Below, in pieces: positions 1 through 9,701 of a stretch of 64,000 nucleotides of DNA. The stretch is from Campylobacter sp. US33a. GTDB taxonomy: Bacteria > Campylobacterota > Campylobacteria > Campylobacterales > Campylobacteraceae. The stretch covers positions 62,001-126,000 of the forward strand of contig NZ_RYYL01000006.1 of the NCBI RefSeq assembly GCF_004378855.1, read 5' to 3'. Every line of letters begins with the position of its first letter. The first letter of the stretch is position 1. A program made the translations under genes and the position numbers. The notes beneath the pieces are model-generated. The model saw only the letters and a list, made by a program, of their open reading frames with translations, was not told where the DNA came from and made no database searches.

Positions 1-181
1 AAAGCTTGGAGCGACTAAAATGAGCGCGGGAGTGAGCGTAGGTATAGGTGAGCATAAAGGCGAGAAAAAAGGCGATGAGCAATTTGAAATTTCAGATGAT
101 AGAAGCGTAGAGGAAATTTTAACTATGCTTAAAAGATCAAATTTGCAAGCTGTAATGAGTGACAGTATCTATGTGGGATAA
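1..181 (+). CDS. thiH: 2-iminoacetate synthase ThiH, C-terminal end only
   Basis: The first 59 codons are the 3' end of a gene that begins upstream of the window, read in the frame that starts at base 2. The tail shows GATKMSAGVSVG, then EQFEISDDRS and a closing DSIYVG. This matches the C-terminal pattern of ThiH, the radical-SAM tyrosine lyase that supplies dehydroglycine for the thiazole ring of thiamine. The cysteine cluster lies outside the window, so the call rests on the tail and on the ThiE-like neighbour. The stop overlaps the next gene by 11 bp, suggesting translational coupling. Confidence 0.8.
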   Translation, partial: KLGATKMSAGVSVGIGEHKGEKKGDEQFEISDDRSVEEILTMLKRSNLQAVMSDSIYVG

Positions 182-776
182 AAAAATTATTGCTATAAGC
201 GATAGAAAATGTGTTCAAAAGGATTTTTTAAAACAGATCGAAAAGCTTGCAAAGGCCAGAGTAGATGCTATCGTTTTAAGGGAAAAAGATTTGAGCGAAT
301 TTGAGTATTTTGATTTAGCAAAAGAAGTTTTGGCCATTTGTGCAAAACATAAAACAACTTGTTTTTTGCATTTTTTTGATAGAGAGTGTTTAAAGCTTGG
401 ACACCGCTTTTTTCATGCGCCGCTAGATCTTTTAAGAAAAGATCCAAAGCTTAGCAAATATTTCCATGTAATAGGCACTTCAGTGCATAGCAAAGAAGAG
501 CTTTTAGAGGCAATGAATTATGGGGTAAATTACGCTTTTGTGGGGCATATTTTTGAGAGTTCTTGTAAAGTAAATTTAGCTCCCAAGGGGCTTGATTTTT
601 TAAAGTCTTTACTAGAATTTAGCAAAATTCCCCTTTATGCTATAGGTGGGATAAATGCACAAAATATCGAAAAATTTAAAGATTTGAATGTAGCAGGTGT
701 TTGTATGCGTGAAATTTTAATGCGCGAAATTGATCTTAAAAATTACCTTTTAGAGTGTAGACAAAACTTGCAATGA
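171..776 (+). CDS. ThiE/TenI-family protein (thiamine phosphate synthase or thiazole tautomerase)
   Basis: A 201-residue TIM-barrel protein of the ThiE/TenI family. Visible family motifs are IIAISDRK near the start, IVLREKDL, IGTSVHS, YAFVGHIFESSCK and YAIGGI near residue 160. ThiE joins the pyrimidine and thiazole halves of thiamine; the close relative TenI only isomerises the thiazole. Position directly after thiH fits either, and I cannot separate them by eye. I chose the ATG at 171 because the residues after it resemble the usual family start; a GTG at 159 would add four residues. The gene overlaps thiH and ends in a 4-bp ATGA overlap with the regulator. Confidence 0.82.
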   Translation: MWDKKIIAISDRKCVQKDFLKQIEKLAKARVDAIVLREKDLSEFEYFDLAKEVLAICAKHKTTCFLHFFDRECLKLGHRFFHAPLDLLRKDPKLSKYFHVIGTSVHSKEELLEAMNYGVNYAFVGHIFESSCKVNLAPKGLDFLKSLLEFSKIPLYAIGGINAQNIEKFKDLNVAGVCMREILMREIDLKNYLLECRQNLQ

Positions 777-1663
777 GCGAAATTCTTTCTTTGCCGCGAG
801 ATTTAAAGCAACTAAAAGGTGTAAATTATAGAAATTTTAAGTCTTGCACTTTTGCAAAATACACACAAACAAATACTTCGCATTCCTCTTTTGTCAATGT
901 AGAAAGTCATCTTTTAACCTTTGTTCGCAAGGGGTATAAAATTTTACATACCGCATCTAAAGATTATAGGATAGATTCTTATGAGACTTTATTTTTAAAA
1001 GCAGGGAATTATACTTTAAGTAATGTGGGGCTTAGTAGTGGAGTTTATGAGGCTTATTTATTTTTCTTTGACAATGCGTTTTTAATTGAACTTATTTATA
1101 AATATAAAGATTTTTTTAAGCTGGAGCAAAAGATGCAAGATTATGAAATTTTTTGGGTAAAAAACGATAAGATTTTACAAGGAATTTTAGAAAGCTTCAC
1201 GCCGCACTTTGAAGAAAATACGCAAATTTTAGATCCTATTGTGAGTTTGAAATTTGAAGAGATTTTTTTACATTTACTTTTGAATAAAAATACTTATTTT
1301 ATCAGCTTTTTGGCAGGAATTTTAAAAGAATTTCGTCTTGATCTTTCTTTGCTTTTTGAATATTGTGGTAGAGAATTTTTAAGTGTAAATGAAATGGCTG
1401 ATTTTGCAAAATTAGATTTGGCTACTTTTTCTAAGGAATTTAAAAAATGTTTTGGGCAAAGTCCTAAAAAATGGTTAGATGAAAAAAGATTGCAAAAGGC
1501 AAAATTTTTGCTTGAATTTTCTAAAAAAAATGTGAATGAAGTAGCAAATGAGTGTGCTTTTTCTTCAGTGGCTTGGTTTATTGAAAGATTTAAAGAGCGA
1601 TACGGAAAAAGTCCAAAACAATATCAAAAATCAAAAAACTTGTATTTTTTATCAAAAAACTGA
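773..1663 (+). CDS. AraC-family transcriptional regulator
   Basis: A 296-residue protein with a typical AraC/XylS layout: an N-terminal cupin-like sensing domain (about 1-190) and a C-terminal double helix-turn-helix. The DNA-binding part is clear from LSVNEMADFAKLDLATFSKEF and then FGQSPKKWLDEKRLQKAKFLL, with the second helix pair ending FKERYGKSPKQYQ. The effector is unknown. The gene overlaps the ThiE-like gene by 4 bp and is followed by a separately promoted periplasmic protein and an MFS transporter, which are plausible targets. That link is inference from position only. Confidence 0.88.
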   Translation: MSEILSLPRDLKQLKGVNYRNFKSCTFAKYTQTNTSHSSFVNVESHLLTFVRKGYKILHTASKDYRIDSYETLFLKAGNYTLSNVGLSSGVYEAYLFFFDNAFLIELIYKYKDFFKLEQKMQDYEIFWVKNDKILQGILESFTPHFEENTQILDPIVSLKFEEIFLHLLLNKNTYFISFLAGILKEFRLDLSLLFEYCGREFLSVNEMADFAKLDLATFSKEFKKCFGQSPKKWLDEKRLQKAKFLLEFSKKNVNEVANECAFSSVAWFIERFKERYGKSPKQYQKSKNLYFLSKN

Positions 1664-1686
1664 TACGCTTTTTTCTTTTTTCTTTT

Positions 1687-1692
1687 TATAAT
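1687..1692 (+). promoter_or_regulatory. Putative sigma-70 -10 box (TATAAT) for the beta-propeller gene
   Basis: A perfect TATAAT lies about 30 bp before the ATG at 1724, after a T-rich stretch. Campylobacter sigma-70 promoters usually show a strong -10 and no clear -35, as here. Confidence 0.55.
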
Positions 1693-1723
1693 GTTTCAAA
1701 AATTTATTATAAAAGGAAAGAAA

Positions 1724-2575
1724 ATGAAAAAATACATTTTAAGCTTAACACTTGGTGCAGCTTTGCTTGGTGCAAGTGAATTGAAATATCAAGAATTTGA
1801 CGGCTTTAAAAGTCCTGAGAGTATTTTTGTGGATAAAAATTTTGTTTATGTGTCAAATGTGGGTGAAAAACTTGAACCTTTGGCGAAAGATAATGATGGT
1901 TTTATTTCAAAACTTGATAAAAATGGCAAGGTGCTTGAGTATAAATTTTTAAGCAATTTAAATGCACCAAAAGGTATGATGGAGCTTAATAATACCCTTT
2001 ATGTAGTAGATATTGATGTGTTGCGTGGTTTTGATTTAAAAAGCAAAAAAGAAATTTTTAATCTCCCTATAAAAGGTGCAATTTTTCTAAATGATATTGA
2101 AAAATTAGATGATAATACGCTTGTAGTGAGTGATACTGGTACAGGGCTTATTTTAAAAGTTGATTTAAAAGAAAAATCATATGATGAACTTTTAAAACTT
2201 GATTTAGCCAAATTTGGCGGACCAAATGGGCTTTATTTAGATAATAAAAATAATAAGCTTTTTATAGCAGGTTATCATCCCAATGGTTTGAGTGGAGGTG
2301 TTGTAATGAGCTATGATTTAGCCAAAAAAGAGCTTAGTATAGTTAAAAATGAAAAAGAATCTTATGATGGCATTGTGCCTTATAATGATGCTTTGCTTGT
2401 AAGCTCTTGGGGTGAAAATTTAAATGGGCTTGTTTATAGTTTAGAAAATGGCAAAACTACAAAGCTTGAACTTCCTTCTATGAAAGGTTCTGCGGATATG
2501 TTTATTGAAGGCGATATTTTATGGATTCCTAAGATGGTAGAAGGTAAAATACTCAAAGTAAAACTTCAAAACTAA
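1724..2575 (+). CDS. Periplasmic beta-propeller protein, SMP-30/gluconolactonase-like
   Basis: A 283-residue protein with a signal peptide ([19 protein letters not shown]) and repeated blade-like units such as [32 protein letters not shown] and [19 protein letters not shown]. These resemble the six-bladed SMP-30/NHL propeller, so export to the periplasm is likely; no enzymatic activity can be assigned. The ATG at 1724 is preferred over an upstream ATG at 1691 because AAGGAAAG sits just before it and the signal peptide begins there. It is followed 7 bp later by an MFS gene, so the two are probably co-transcribed. Confidence 0.75.
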   Translation: MKKYILSLTLGAALLGASELKYQEFDGFKSPESIFVDKNFVYVSNVGEKLEPLAKDNDGFISKLDKNGKVLEYKFLSNLNAPKGMMELNNTLYVVDIDVLRGFDLKSKKEIFNLPIKGAIFLNDIEKLDDNTLVVSDTGTGLILKVDLKEKSYDELLKLDLAKFGGPNGLYLDNKNNKLFIAGYHPNGLSGGVVMSYDLAKKELSIVKNEKESYDGIVPYNDALLVSSWGENLNGLVYSLENGKTTKLELPSMKGSADMFIEGDILWIPKMVEGKILKVKLQN

Positions 2576-2582
2576 GGCTTTT

Positions 2583-3749
2583 ATGGCTTCCTTTAAAAAG
2601 ATTTTTTGGATCAATGTTGCTATTGTTATCATTGTAGCTTTTAATCTTAGGGCTCCCATTACTGCAGTGGGGCCTATCATTGATAATATTAAAAACACAT
2701 ATGATTTAAACTCCACTCTTGCAGGGGTACTCACAAGTCTTCCTTTGATAGCTTTTGGAAGTATTTCTTTTATTGTGGGTTATTTTTCTCCTATTCGTGC
2801 AATTGTTTTTGGGATTTTTTTGATCTTTATAGGTGAAATTATCCGCTCTTATTTTGGCGTGTATGGGTTGTTTGTGGGGATGCTAGCAATTGGCTGTGGT
2901 ATAGCAATTGCTAATGTTTTACTTCCTAGCTTTATCAAAGAAAAATTTCCTAAAAAAATGGCAAGTATGATGGGAATTTATAGTCTTGTTTTAAGTATTT
3001 CTTCTATTGTTGGTATTGCTTTGGCTATACCTTTGTTAAATGTTTTAGATTTAAAATTATCGATGCTATTTTGGGTGATTTTTGCGTTTTTGGCTTTGAT
3101 GATTTATTATCCACAAGCTAAAAATGGTAGAATTTTTCGTGTTAAGAAAAAAGAAGCTAAAAAAATCAATCTTTTTGCCAATTCAACCACTTGGAAAATC
3201 ACTTTTTTCTTTGGTCTACAAGCTTTTTTGGCTTATGCTTTATTTTTTTGGTATATTCAAATTCTTATCGAAAAAGATATTTCAAAAAGCTTTGCGACAA
3301 ATATTATGCTATTTTGCCAACTCATTGCTTTGCCAGTAGCACTTTTTGGACCTTTGCTTTTAGGTAAAATTAAAGCAAAATTTCATAGTTTATATATAGC
3401 AATTTTATGTGCGATGTATGTATTATCTTTTGGAATTTTGCTTTGTTTTAATGATATAAAAATGCTTATTTTGGCCGCATTTATCATGGGTTTTCCTTGG
3501 GGAGGTGTTTTTGGAATTTCTCTTTTATTTATTGCACAAAAAAGTGCTAATGCAAAAATTGCTGCCAAGCTTTCTGCTTTATCTCAAGGTTTTGGTTATT
3601 TAATTGCAGCTTTAGGACAGTGGATTATAGGCTTTTTTCATGATGAATTTGAGAATTTTCAAATTTCTCTTATTTTGCTCATCATAGTTTCTATTTTGCT
3701 TAATATTTTTGCATATTTAGCCTATAAAAGCAAAGTAATAGCTAATTAA
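2583..3749 (+). CDS. Major facilitator superfamily transporter (CynX/NimT-like)
   Basis: A 388-residue polytopic inner-membrane protein with about twelve hydrophobic segments. The first helix carries NLRAPITAVGPII, a pattern seen in the cyanate/nitroimidazole (CynX/NimT) branch of MFS proteins, followed by PLIAFGSISFIVGYFSP. The substrate is unknown. It follows the periplasmic propeller gene by 7 bp with AAGG before the ATG. Its stop overlaps the stop of the convergent aminopeptidase gene by 4 bp, so there is no room for a terminator between them. Confidence 0.85.
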   Translation: MASFKKIFWINVAIVIIVAFNLRAPITAVGPIIDNIKNTYDLNSTLAGVLTSLPLIAFGSISFIVGYFSPIRAIVFGIFLIFIGEIIRSYFGVYGLFVGMLAIGCGIAIANVLLPSFIKEKFPKKMASMMGIYSLVLSISSIVGIALAIPLLNVLDLKLSMLFWVIFAFLALMIYYPQAKNGRIFRVKKKEAKKINLFANSTTWKITFFFGLQAFLAYALFFWYIQILIEKDISKSFATNIMLFCQLIALPVALFGPLLLGKIKAKFHSLYIAILCAMYVLSFGILLCFNDIKMLILAAFIMGFPWGGVFGISLLFIAQKSANAKIAAKLSALSQGFGYLIAALGQWIIGFFHDEFENFQISLILLIIVSILLNIFAYLAYKSKVIAN

Positions 3750-5530
3750 ATTTCTTGTGTTTTTCTTTTTAGCCATCGTGAAACTTTAGTATTTAAATAA
3801 GGGCTTAATTTTTGATATACTTCTTGATGATAAGAATTAAGCCATTGTTTTTCTTTTTCATCTAATAAATTTACATCAATGCAATTTCTTTCAAATGGAC
3901 AAAGTGTAAGTGTTTTAAAATATAAAAATTCACCAAAATTTGTTTCTTTGGGATTTTCTATCTTGCAATTTAATACCAAATTTTCAAGCCTTATGCCCCA
4001 TTGGTTATTTCTATAAATTCCAGGCTCTATAGAGGTGATCATTCCAATTTTTGCTTTATTTTTATCATTGATAGTAGCAGAATAAGAAAGACTTTGCGGA
4101 CCTTCATGAACATTTAAAAAATAACCCACCCCATGACCTGTACCGTGTGCGAAATCTAATTGTTCTTTCCATAATATAGATCTTGTAATGCTATCAAGCA
4201 AAGGCATAGCTATGTCTTTTGGAAACACAGCACTTGCGATATTAATATGTGCTTTTAAAACAAGCGTGTAATCTTTGATTTGTTCAGCCGTGACTTTTCC
4301 CACTGGAATAACTCGAGTGATATCGGTAGTGCCATTTTTATATTGTGCTCCAGAGTCTATAAGTAAAAGTCCATTTCCTTCAATATAGGAAAAATTTGAT
4401 TGCGTAGCCTTGTAATGAGGTAGGGCGGAATTGGCATTAAACCCTGCAATAGTAGCAAAACTGTTACTAATATATAAAGGATTTCTTGCTCGGAATTCTG
4501 TAATTTTTATATCGATATCTAATTCGCTTAGTTTTTCTTTTTTGTTTAATTTTTCTTCAAGCCATGCAAAAAAATAACACAATGCTATACCATCTTGCAA
4601 CATTGCTTGTTCTATGTTTGCAATTTCTTTTGAATTTTTGCAAGCTTTAAGTATAGTGCTAGGCAGAGTGTGGTTTAAAATTTCCACACTTTGATCAATA
4701 TCTTGCATTAGCAAAGCAGTCATTTTTGTTTCATCTATTAATAAATTAGTATTCTTAAGCGTTTTTAAATGGGTGTGAATTTCTTCGTAATTTTTAAGTG
4801 TAATGAAATCTTTAGCAAGTTTATTTTTAAGATTAAAGTCAATTTTTTCTAAATCAGTAAATAATAAAATTTCATTTTGGTTTAAAAATAAATAAGCATA
4901 AAATACGGGATTAAATTCTATATCATTTCCTCTTAAATTCGTAATCCAAGCTATATCATCAAGACTAGAAATAAGATGATTTTGTGCTTTAATTTTTTTC
5001 ATTTTTTCGCGTACGAGATTGATTTTCTCTAAACGCGTAGGATAAGCAAAATTTTCTTCGTGTTCGTAGATGGGATTTTTAGAAAGCAAAGGACGATTTT
5101 GCCAAAAAGAGGAAATGAAGTCTTTGTGTTTTAAACAAATATTATTTTGAGAATTTAATTCTTGCTTTAAAGATAAAGGTAAAAGTGTAAAATCAGTAGC
5201 TAGAGTCAATTTTTGTTTAAAATTTAAGGTTTGTAGCCATTTTAAGAAATGATTATTTTGATCTTGTTTTTGTAAGGTAATTGTGCTTCCTTCGAGTTCT
5301 TTTTGAGCTTGAAGGAAGTATCTTCCATCTGTCCATAAGAAAGCTTGATTTTGAGTAATTACAAGTATTCCCGCTGATCCGTTAAAACCACTCATAAAAA
5401 CACGAATTTTATAAAAATCAGGTATATATTCATTCAAGTGTGGATCTGTGCTTAAAATAAGATAAATATCAATATCTTCTTTTTGCATCATATGACGCAG
5501 GATTTGGAGTCTTGTTTGATAAATATTCAT
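3746..5530 (-). CDS. pepP: Xaa-Pro aminopeptidase (M24B family)
   Basis: A 594-residue cytosolic metallopeptidase with the three-part layout of long aminopeptidase P: two creatinase-like N-terminal domains (about 1-300) and a C-terminal pita-bread domain. Metal ligands are visible in LIDSGAQYKNGTTDITR, HGTGHGVGYFLNVHEGP, SIEPGIY and GIRLENL, so the dinuclear site looks intact. The family removes an N-terminal residue that precedes proline. It is transcribed alone, divergently from the repeat-rich gene at 5599 and convergently with the MFS gene. Confidence 0.92.
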   Translation of the reverse strand: MNIYQTRLQILRHMMQKEDIDIYLILSTDPHLNEYIPDFYKIRVFMSGFNGSAGILVITQNQAFLWTDGRYFLQAQKELEGSTITLQKQDQNNHFLKWLQTLNFKQKLTLATDFTLLPLSLKQELNSQNNICLKHKDFISSFWQNRPLLSKNPIYEHEENFAYPTRLEKINLVREKMKKIKAQNHLISSLDDIAWITNLRGNDIEFNPVFYAYLFLNQNEILLFTDLEKIDFNLKNKLAKDFITLKNYEEIHTHLKTLKNTNLLIDETKMTALLMQDIDQSVEILNHTLPSTILKACKNSKEIANIEQAMLQDGIALCYFFAWLEEKLNKKEKLSELDIDIKITEFRARNPLYISNSFATIAGFNANSALPHYKATQSNFSYIEGNGLLLIDSGAQYKNGTTDITRVIPVGKVTAEQIKDYTLVLKAHINIASAVFPKDIAMPLLDSITRSILWKEQLDFAHGTGHGVGYFLNVHEGPQSLSYSATINDKNKAKIGMITSIEPGIYRNNQWGIRLENLVLNCKIENPKETNFGEFLYFKTLTLCPFERNCIDVNLLDEKEKQWLNSYHQEVYQKLSPYLNTKVSRWLKRKTQEI

Positions 5531-5564
5531 AGTTTTCCTTAAATTTTTAAAAAGATTAAAAATT

Positions 5565-5570
5565 TATAAT
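5565..5570 (+). promoter_or_regulatory. Putative sigma-70 -10 box for the repeat-rich gene
   Basis: TATAAT, followed at once by a second ATAAT, lies about 30 bp before the ATG at 5599 in an A+T-rich divergent intergenic region. It suggests the orphan downstream gene is expressed. Confidence 0.5.
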
Positions 5571-5598
5571 ATAATTTTCAAAACTAAAGGCAAATACA

Positions 5599-6252
5599 AT
5601 GAAAGATTTACAATTAAAATCCAAACAAATTAAATTAAGCAAAGAAGATGATATACAAGTGCAGAATTTTTCAGCCAAAGGGGAAGAATTTGATTCCAAT
5701 GAAGCTCAAATTAGAGCCAGTGGAGTTAAAATTAATGCGGGTAAAATTAGTATTAATGGTGGGGTTATAAAAGCTGGAAAGATAAGCATGCAAAGTGGAG
5801 GAGAAATAAAAATTTCTAATGCCAATATTAATGCACAAAAAATCGATTTAGAAGCCAAAAAACTTGATTTGAAAGATGAAAATAATTCTATTGATACGGG
5901 TTTAAATGGAGAAATAAATTTAAAAGCACAAGAGGCTTTAATTAATGCAAATAGCATTACAAGCAAAAAGCTTAATATTGATGTTAATGAAGGTAGCTTG
6001 TATCAAGATATCAAAGATTATGAAAACAAGGTAAATACACTACAAGGGTTAAATTATCAAATGAATAAAAATACAAATTTTAAAAGATATGTAAATGTAT
6101 CGCAAGGTTTAAATTCTTTTGAAAATTATTTACCTTTAGAGGAAAATTTTGATATTGTTGTTCGTGATGAAGAAGAGCTAAATTCCAAATTTTATGAAGA
6201 TGAGGATGGTTTTTTAAAAACAAGTGGGCTAAATATTATAAAGAAAAAATAA
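5599..6252 (+). CDS. Repeat-rich protein, probable beta-helix; unknown function
   Basis: I do not recognise this 217-residue protein. Residues about 1-135 form short degenerate repeats, for example VKINAGKISINGG, VIKAGKISMQSGG, EIKISNANINA and QKIDLEAKKLDL, rich in I, K, N, A and G with hydrophobics every second residue. That pattern suggests a right-handed beta-helix as in filamentous haemagglutinin-type repeats. The C-terminal third (about 136-217) is non-repetitive and charged. There is no signal peptide or membrane segment, so it is not an ordinary adhesin. It has its own -10 box and AAAGG before the ATG, and it stands between convergent genes. It could be a remnant of a larger surface protein or an intact cytosolic protein. 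Confidence 0.7.
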   Translation: MKDLQLKSKQIKLSKEDDIQVQNFSAKGEEFDSNEAQIRASGVKINAGKISINGGVIKAGKISMQSGGEIKISNANINAQKIDLEAKKLDLKDENNSIDTGLNGEINLKAQEALINANSITSKKLNIDVNEGSLYQDIKDYENKVNTLQGLNYQMNKNTNFKRYVNVSQGLNSFENYLPLEENFDIVVRDEEELNSKFYEDEDGFLKTSGLNIIKKK

Positions 6253-6459
6253 TTATTTATTGCTTAGCAACGCCTTTTCTTTGGCCTTGATGAGTTCATT
6301 AAGACTTTGGATGATTTTTTGCTTATTTTTGTTTTTTATGGGTTTTAATGGAGTATTGACAAGCTGGGCCAGTAAATTTTCATTTAATAAATCAGGATCT
6401 GAAAATTCTCTTGCTTTTTGTATGATTTGTAAAACCCTTAAATCTTTTTTTTCATACAT
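6253..6459 (-). CDS. Small conserved hypothetical protein (68 aa)
   Basis: A short, highly charged, probably helical cytosolic protein (MYEKKDLRVLQIIQKAREF at the start, KAKEKALLSNK at the end). It starts 3 bp after the pgeF stop and is the last gene of a ribE-pgeF operon. No known domain is visible. I recall a similarly small gene after this pair in C. jejuni, which supports it being real, but its function is unknown. Confidence 0.65.
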   Translation of the reverse strand: MYEKKDLRVLQIIQKAREFSDPDLLNENLLAQLVNTPLKPIKNKNKQKIIQSLNELIKAKEKALLSNK

Positions 6460-6462
6460 TAA

Positions 6463-7143
6463 CTATCCTTTTAATGCTATAACACTTACAAAGCGTTTTG
6501 GGGTTTGATTTTTTCTGTAAGAAAAAAATCTTTCATCGCTAAAGGTGCAAATATTACAGTCTATTATATTTTTTATACCTAAATTTTGAGCTTGCTTTTT
6601 AACCAAACTTTTTAAATCTAATTTTTTATCTTGTAAAAATTTTTTAAAATGATTTTTGGCGTATTGTAAAACTTCTCCATTAATTTCATAATTTTTTCCA
6701 CAAATTCCAGGACCGATGATTAAAATAAAATCATCAGAACTAATATCTTTATTTTGTTTTTTTATGCTTTGCAAAGCCACTTTTAAAATATTATCAAAAC
6801 TACCTTGTCGCCCTGAATGCAAAGCTGCGATAATGCCGCTTTTATGCCATAATAATAAAGGCAAACAATCAGCACTTAAAACACATAGTGCTGTATTTTT
6901 TTGAGAGCTAACGAGTCCGTCACAAGTAAAATTTGCATGATTTATATCAGGATAAAACATAACTTTATTGGAATGAATTTGGTTCATAAAAACACATTTT
7001 TCTATAAATACTGCGTGTTCACTAAATAGATTTTCATCTAAAATTTTATCTTTAAAAACACTAAAATCCTCCCCAAAAGCACAAAATGCACTCATTTGCT
7101 CATTTTCTAGTAAAGGTAGGTAATTCTTTCTACTTCCTGCCAT
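6463..7143 (-). CDS. pgeF: Peptidoglycan-editing / polyphenol oxidase family protein (YfiH/PgeF)
   Basis: A 226-residue protein of the multicopper-oxidase-like YfiH family. The metal-site residues are present: the first His in QIHSNKV, the Cys in LSADCLPLLLW and the second His in AALHSGRQGS, followed by IIGPGICGKNYEI. In E. coli the family edits misincorporated amino acids in peptidoglycan precursors; other members act on purine nucleosides. The ATG at 7143 overlaps ribE by 37 bp, but AAGGAA lies 6 bp before it, which favours it over the internal Met at residue 17. It is coupled to ribE. Confidence 0.88.
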   Translation of the reverse strand: MAGSRKNYLPLLENEQMSAFCAFGEDFSVFKDKILDENLFSEHAVFIEKCVFMNQIHSNKVMFYPDINHANFTCDGLVSSQKNTALCVLSADCLPLLLWHKSGIIAALHSGRQGSFDNILKVALQSIKKQNKDISSDDFILIIGPGICGKNYEINGEVLQYAKNHFKKFLQDKKLDLKSLVKKQAQNLGIKNIIDCNICTFSDERFFSYRKNQTPKRFVSVIALKG

Positions 7144-7724
7144 GAGAGTTCCTTGTTGTTTTGTTTGTAATCTAAGATATTTGCAATATAGCGAGCAAGT
7201 AAATCGCTTTCTATATTGATTTTTCTTCCTATGGCGTAATCTTTAAAAAGCGTTTCTTGAAAAGTGATAGGAATGATGGTAAGTCTAATTGAATCTTCAA
7301 AAATTTCATTGATAGTAAGACTTACTCCATCAATACCTATGCTGCCTTTTGGAGCCATTAAGCGCATAGCATTTTTAGGAAGCTTAATGAAAAAATCAAC
7401 CCCATTTTCATTTTTATAAATTTTTGCAAGTTCTCCAATAAAATCAATATGTCCTTGCATCAAATGTCCATCAATTCTATCGCCGTATTTTAGAGCCGGT
7501 TCAATATGCACAAAGTCTTTTAAATTTTCTATAGCAAGATGAGTTCTACTCTCTTTAGAAAGCTCCACATCAAAACCTTTTGCAAAAATTTTAATTACAC
7601 TTAAACAAGCGCCATTTATCGCTATACTATCACCTAAATTAGGCTTATATTTGGCCTCTAAAGAAAGAATATTATTTTGATAAGATTTGACTTTAGCGAT
7701 TTCTCTGATTAATCCATTAAACAT
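7107..7724 (-). CDS. ribE: Riboflavin synthase, alpha subunit
   Basis: A 205-residue enzyme with two tandem lumazine-binding repeats. The first opens MFNGLIREI and contains [17 protein letters not shown]; the second contains [15 protein letters not shown] and [13 protein letters not shown]. It converts two 6,7-dimethyl-8-ribityllumazine molecules to riboflavin. Length is normal for the family. It is the first gene of a three-gene minus-strand operon with pgeF. AGGAAAATT before the ATG is a good ribosome site. Some Campylobacter annotations name this gene ribA. Confidence 0.92.
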   Translation of the reverse strand: MFNGLIREIAKVKSYQNNILSLEAKYKPNLGDSIAINGACLSVIKIFAKGFDVELSKESRTHLAIENLKDFVHIEPALKYGDRIDGHLMQGHIDFIGELAKIYKNENGVDFFIKLPKNAMRLMAPKGSIGIDGVSLTINEIFEDSIRLTIIPITFQETLFKDYAIGRKINIESDLLARYIANILDYKQNNKELSWQEVERITYLY

Positions 7725-7799
7725 AATTTTCCTAGCTTTTTACTTGTAATTATACTCGAAATTTGCATAATTTTAAGTACTTTATTTCAAAAAATATTA

Positions 7800-7805
7800 T
7801 ATAAT
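7800..7805 (+). promoter_or_regulatory. Putative sigma-70 -10 box for mnmG
   Basis: TATAAT lies 34 bp before the mnmG ATG in the divergent ribE-mnmG interval, in a T-rich context typical of Campylobacter promoters. Confidence 0.55.
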
Positions 7806-7838
7806 TCTATCCTTTTTTTAAAGCAAAATAAAGGCAAA

Positions 7839-9701
7839 ATGATGTTTGATATTATTGTTATAGGTGGTGGGCACGCAGGGATTGAAGCAAGCGGAGTTGC
7901 TGCAAGAATGGGTAAAAAAACTTTGCTTTTAACTACTCTTATAGAGCAAATCGGTGCTGCAAGTTGTAATCCTGCTATAGGCGGACTTGCAAAAGGGCAT
8001 TTGGTAAAAGAAATTGATGCTATGGGCGGTTTGATGGGTGAAATCACCGATATAGCAGGCATACAATTTCGCGTTTTAAATGAAAGCAAAGGCGTTGCGG
8101 TGCGTGGAAGTAGGGCACAAATTGATATGGATAAATACCGCATTGTCGCTAGAAACAAGCTTTTAAAACTACCAAATTTAGAAATTTCACAAGAACAAGT
8201 GTTAGAGCTTATTTTTGAAAAAGATTGCGTTATAGGCGTTAGAACAAATTTAAAAAATGAATATTTGGCAAAAAAAATTATTTTAACCACTGGCACTTTT
8301 TTAAACGGACTTATTCATATAGGAGAAAATAAACTCACCGCAGGTCGTGTAGGTGAACTTGCCTCTGTAAATTTGGGCGAAAATTTGCTAGGCACAAATT
8401 TAAAAATGGGAAGGTTGAAAACTGGAACTTGCCCAAGAGTAGATGCAAAAAGTATTGATTTTAGTGTTTTAGAAATTCAATATGGCGATGAAAAGCCAAA
8501 ACCTTTCAGCTTTAGAACTAAAGATTTTAATCCCACTCAACTTCCTTGTTATATCGCAAGAACAAATTTAAACACTCATGAAATTATTAAAAACAATTTT
8601 TATCGAGCTCCGCTTTTTACAGGACAGATTGAAGGTGTAGGTCCAAGGTATTGCCCTTCTATAGAAGACAAAATTAATCGCTTTGGAGATAAAGAAAGCC
8701 ATCATCTTTTTATTGAACCTCAAACCATTGATGCGACAGAATATTATATCAATGGCTTTTCAACTTCTTTGCCTTATGAGGTGCAAAAAGAAATGCTTGC
8801 TTCGGTAAGAGGTTTTGAAAATGCTAAAATTACACGATTTGGTTATGCGATAGAATATGATTATATAGAGCCAACTGAGCTTTATCACACTTTAGAAACT
8901 AAAAAGATAAAAAATCTTTATTGTGCAGGGCAAATTAATGGTACCACAGGTTATGAAGAAGCTGCAGTACAAGGTTTTATGGCAGGGGTTAATGCGGTTT
9001 TGGCTTTGGAGGATAAAGAGCCTTTTATTTTGCGTAGAGATGAAGCTTATATTGGGGTTTTGATTGATGATTTGGTGATTAAAGGTACAAAAGAACCTTA
9101 TAGAATGTTTACTTCAAGAGCTGAATTTAGACTGCTTTTAAGAGAAGAGAATGCCATCATTAGGCTTGGAAAATATGGTAAAGAATTTGGGCTTTTGGAT
9201 GAAAATTCTTCTAATTTTATAGAAAATATTCGCCTTAATACTGAAAAAGGTTTGAGATTGCTTCTTGAAAAAGAATTGACGCCAAATAACGAAAATAACG
9301 CATTTTTAGTAAATATAGGAGAAGAAAAAATCACCTCCATAGTCACTTTGCAAAAAATCGTTGCAAGAGCGAGCTTTGATATAGAAAAATTAAAAAAATT
9401 AGATTTAATTTTTGAAAATATGGACGAATATTCTTTAAAAGAAATTTTAAATGAGGCGAAGTATTATCATTATGTTGCTATGCAAAAGGCTCAAGTTGAA
9501 AAAATGAAGGATTTAATGAATTTAAAGATTCCAAAAGATTTTGATTTTAAGAGTGTGAGTGGGCTGAGTAATGAAGTAGTGGAAAAACTTGAAAAACATC
9601 AGCCTTTAACACTTTTTGCAGCTAGTGAGATTAGCGGAATCACTCCCGCAGCTTTAGATATTTTGCAAATTTATATCAAAATGCAAAAGAAAAAAGCTTA
9701 A
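7839..9701 (+). CDS. mnmG: tRNA uridine-5-carboxymethylaminomethyl modification enzyme MnmG (GidA)
   Basis: A 620-residue FAD-dependent enzyme that acts with MnmE to modify U34 of several tRNAs. The dinucleotide fold [14 protein letters not shown] opens the protein, followed by [35 protein letters not shown] and [17 protein letters not shown]. Length is normal. Two adjacent ATGs (7839 and 7842) are possible starts. The ArsB-like gene begins immediately after the stop, so the two probably share a transcript. Confidence 0.96.
   Translation: MMFDIIVIGGGHAGIEASGVAARMGKKTLLLTTLIEQIGAASCNPAIGGLAKGHLVKEIDAMGGLMGEITDIAGIQFRVLNESKGVAVRGSRAQIDMDKYRIVARNKLLKLPNLEISQEQVLELIFEKDCVIGVRTNLKNEYLAKKIILTTGTFLNGLIHIGENKLTAGRVGELASVNLGENLLGTNLKMGRLKTGTCPRVDAKSIDFSVLEIQYGDEKPKPFSFRTKDFNPTQLPCYIARTNLNTHEIIKNNFYRAPLFTGQIEGVGPRYCPSIEDKINRFGDKESHHLFIEPQTIDATEYYINGFSTSLPYEVQKEMLASVRGFENAKITRFGYAIEYDYIEPTELYHTLETKKIKNLYCAGQINGTTGYEEAAVQGFMAGVNAVLALEDKEPFILRRDEAYIGVLIDDLVIKGTKEPYRMFTSRAEFRLLLREENAIIRLGKYGKEFGLLDENSSNFIENIRLNTEKGLRLLLEKELTPNNENNAFLVNIGEEKITSIVTLQKIVARASFDIEKLKKLDLIFENMDEYSLKEILNEAKYYHYVAMQKAQVEKMKDLMNLKIPKDFDFKSVSGLSNEVVEKLEKHQPLTLFAASEISGITPAALDILQIYIKMQKKKA

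Noticed and set aside
7787-8296. 169-codon open frame antisense to mnmG
   Set aside because: It lies opposite the highly conserved FAD-binding start of mnmG, has no ribosome site and its protein is a Ser/Pro/Phe-rich shadow.
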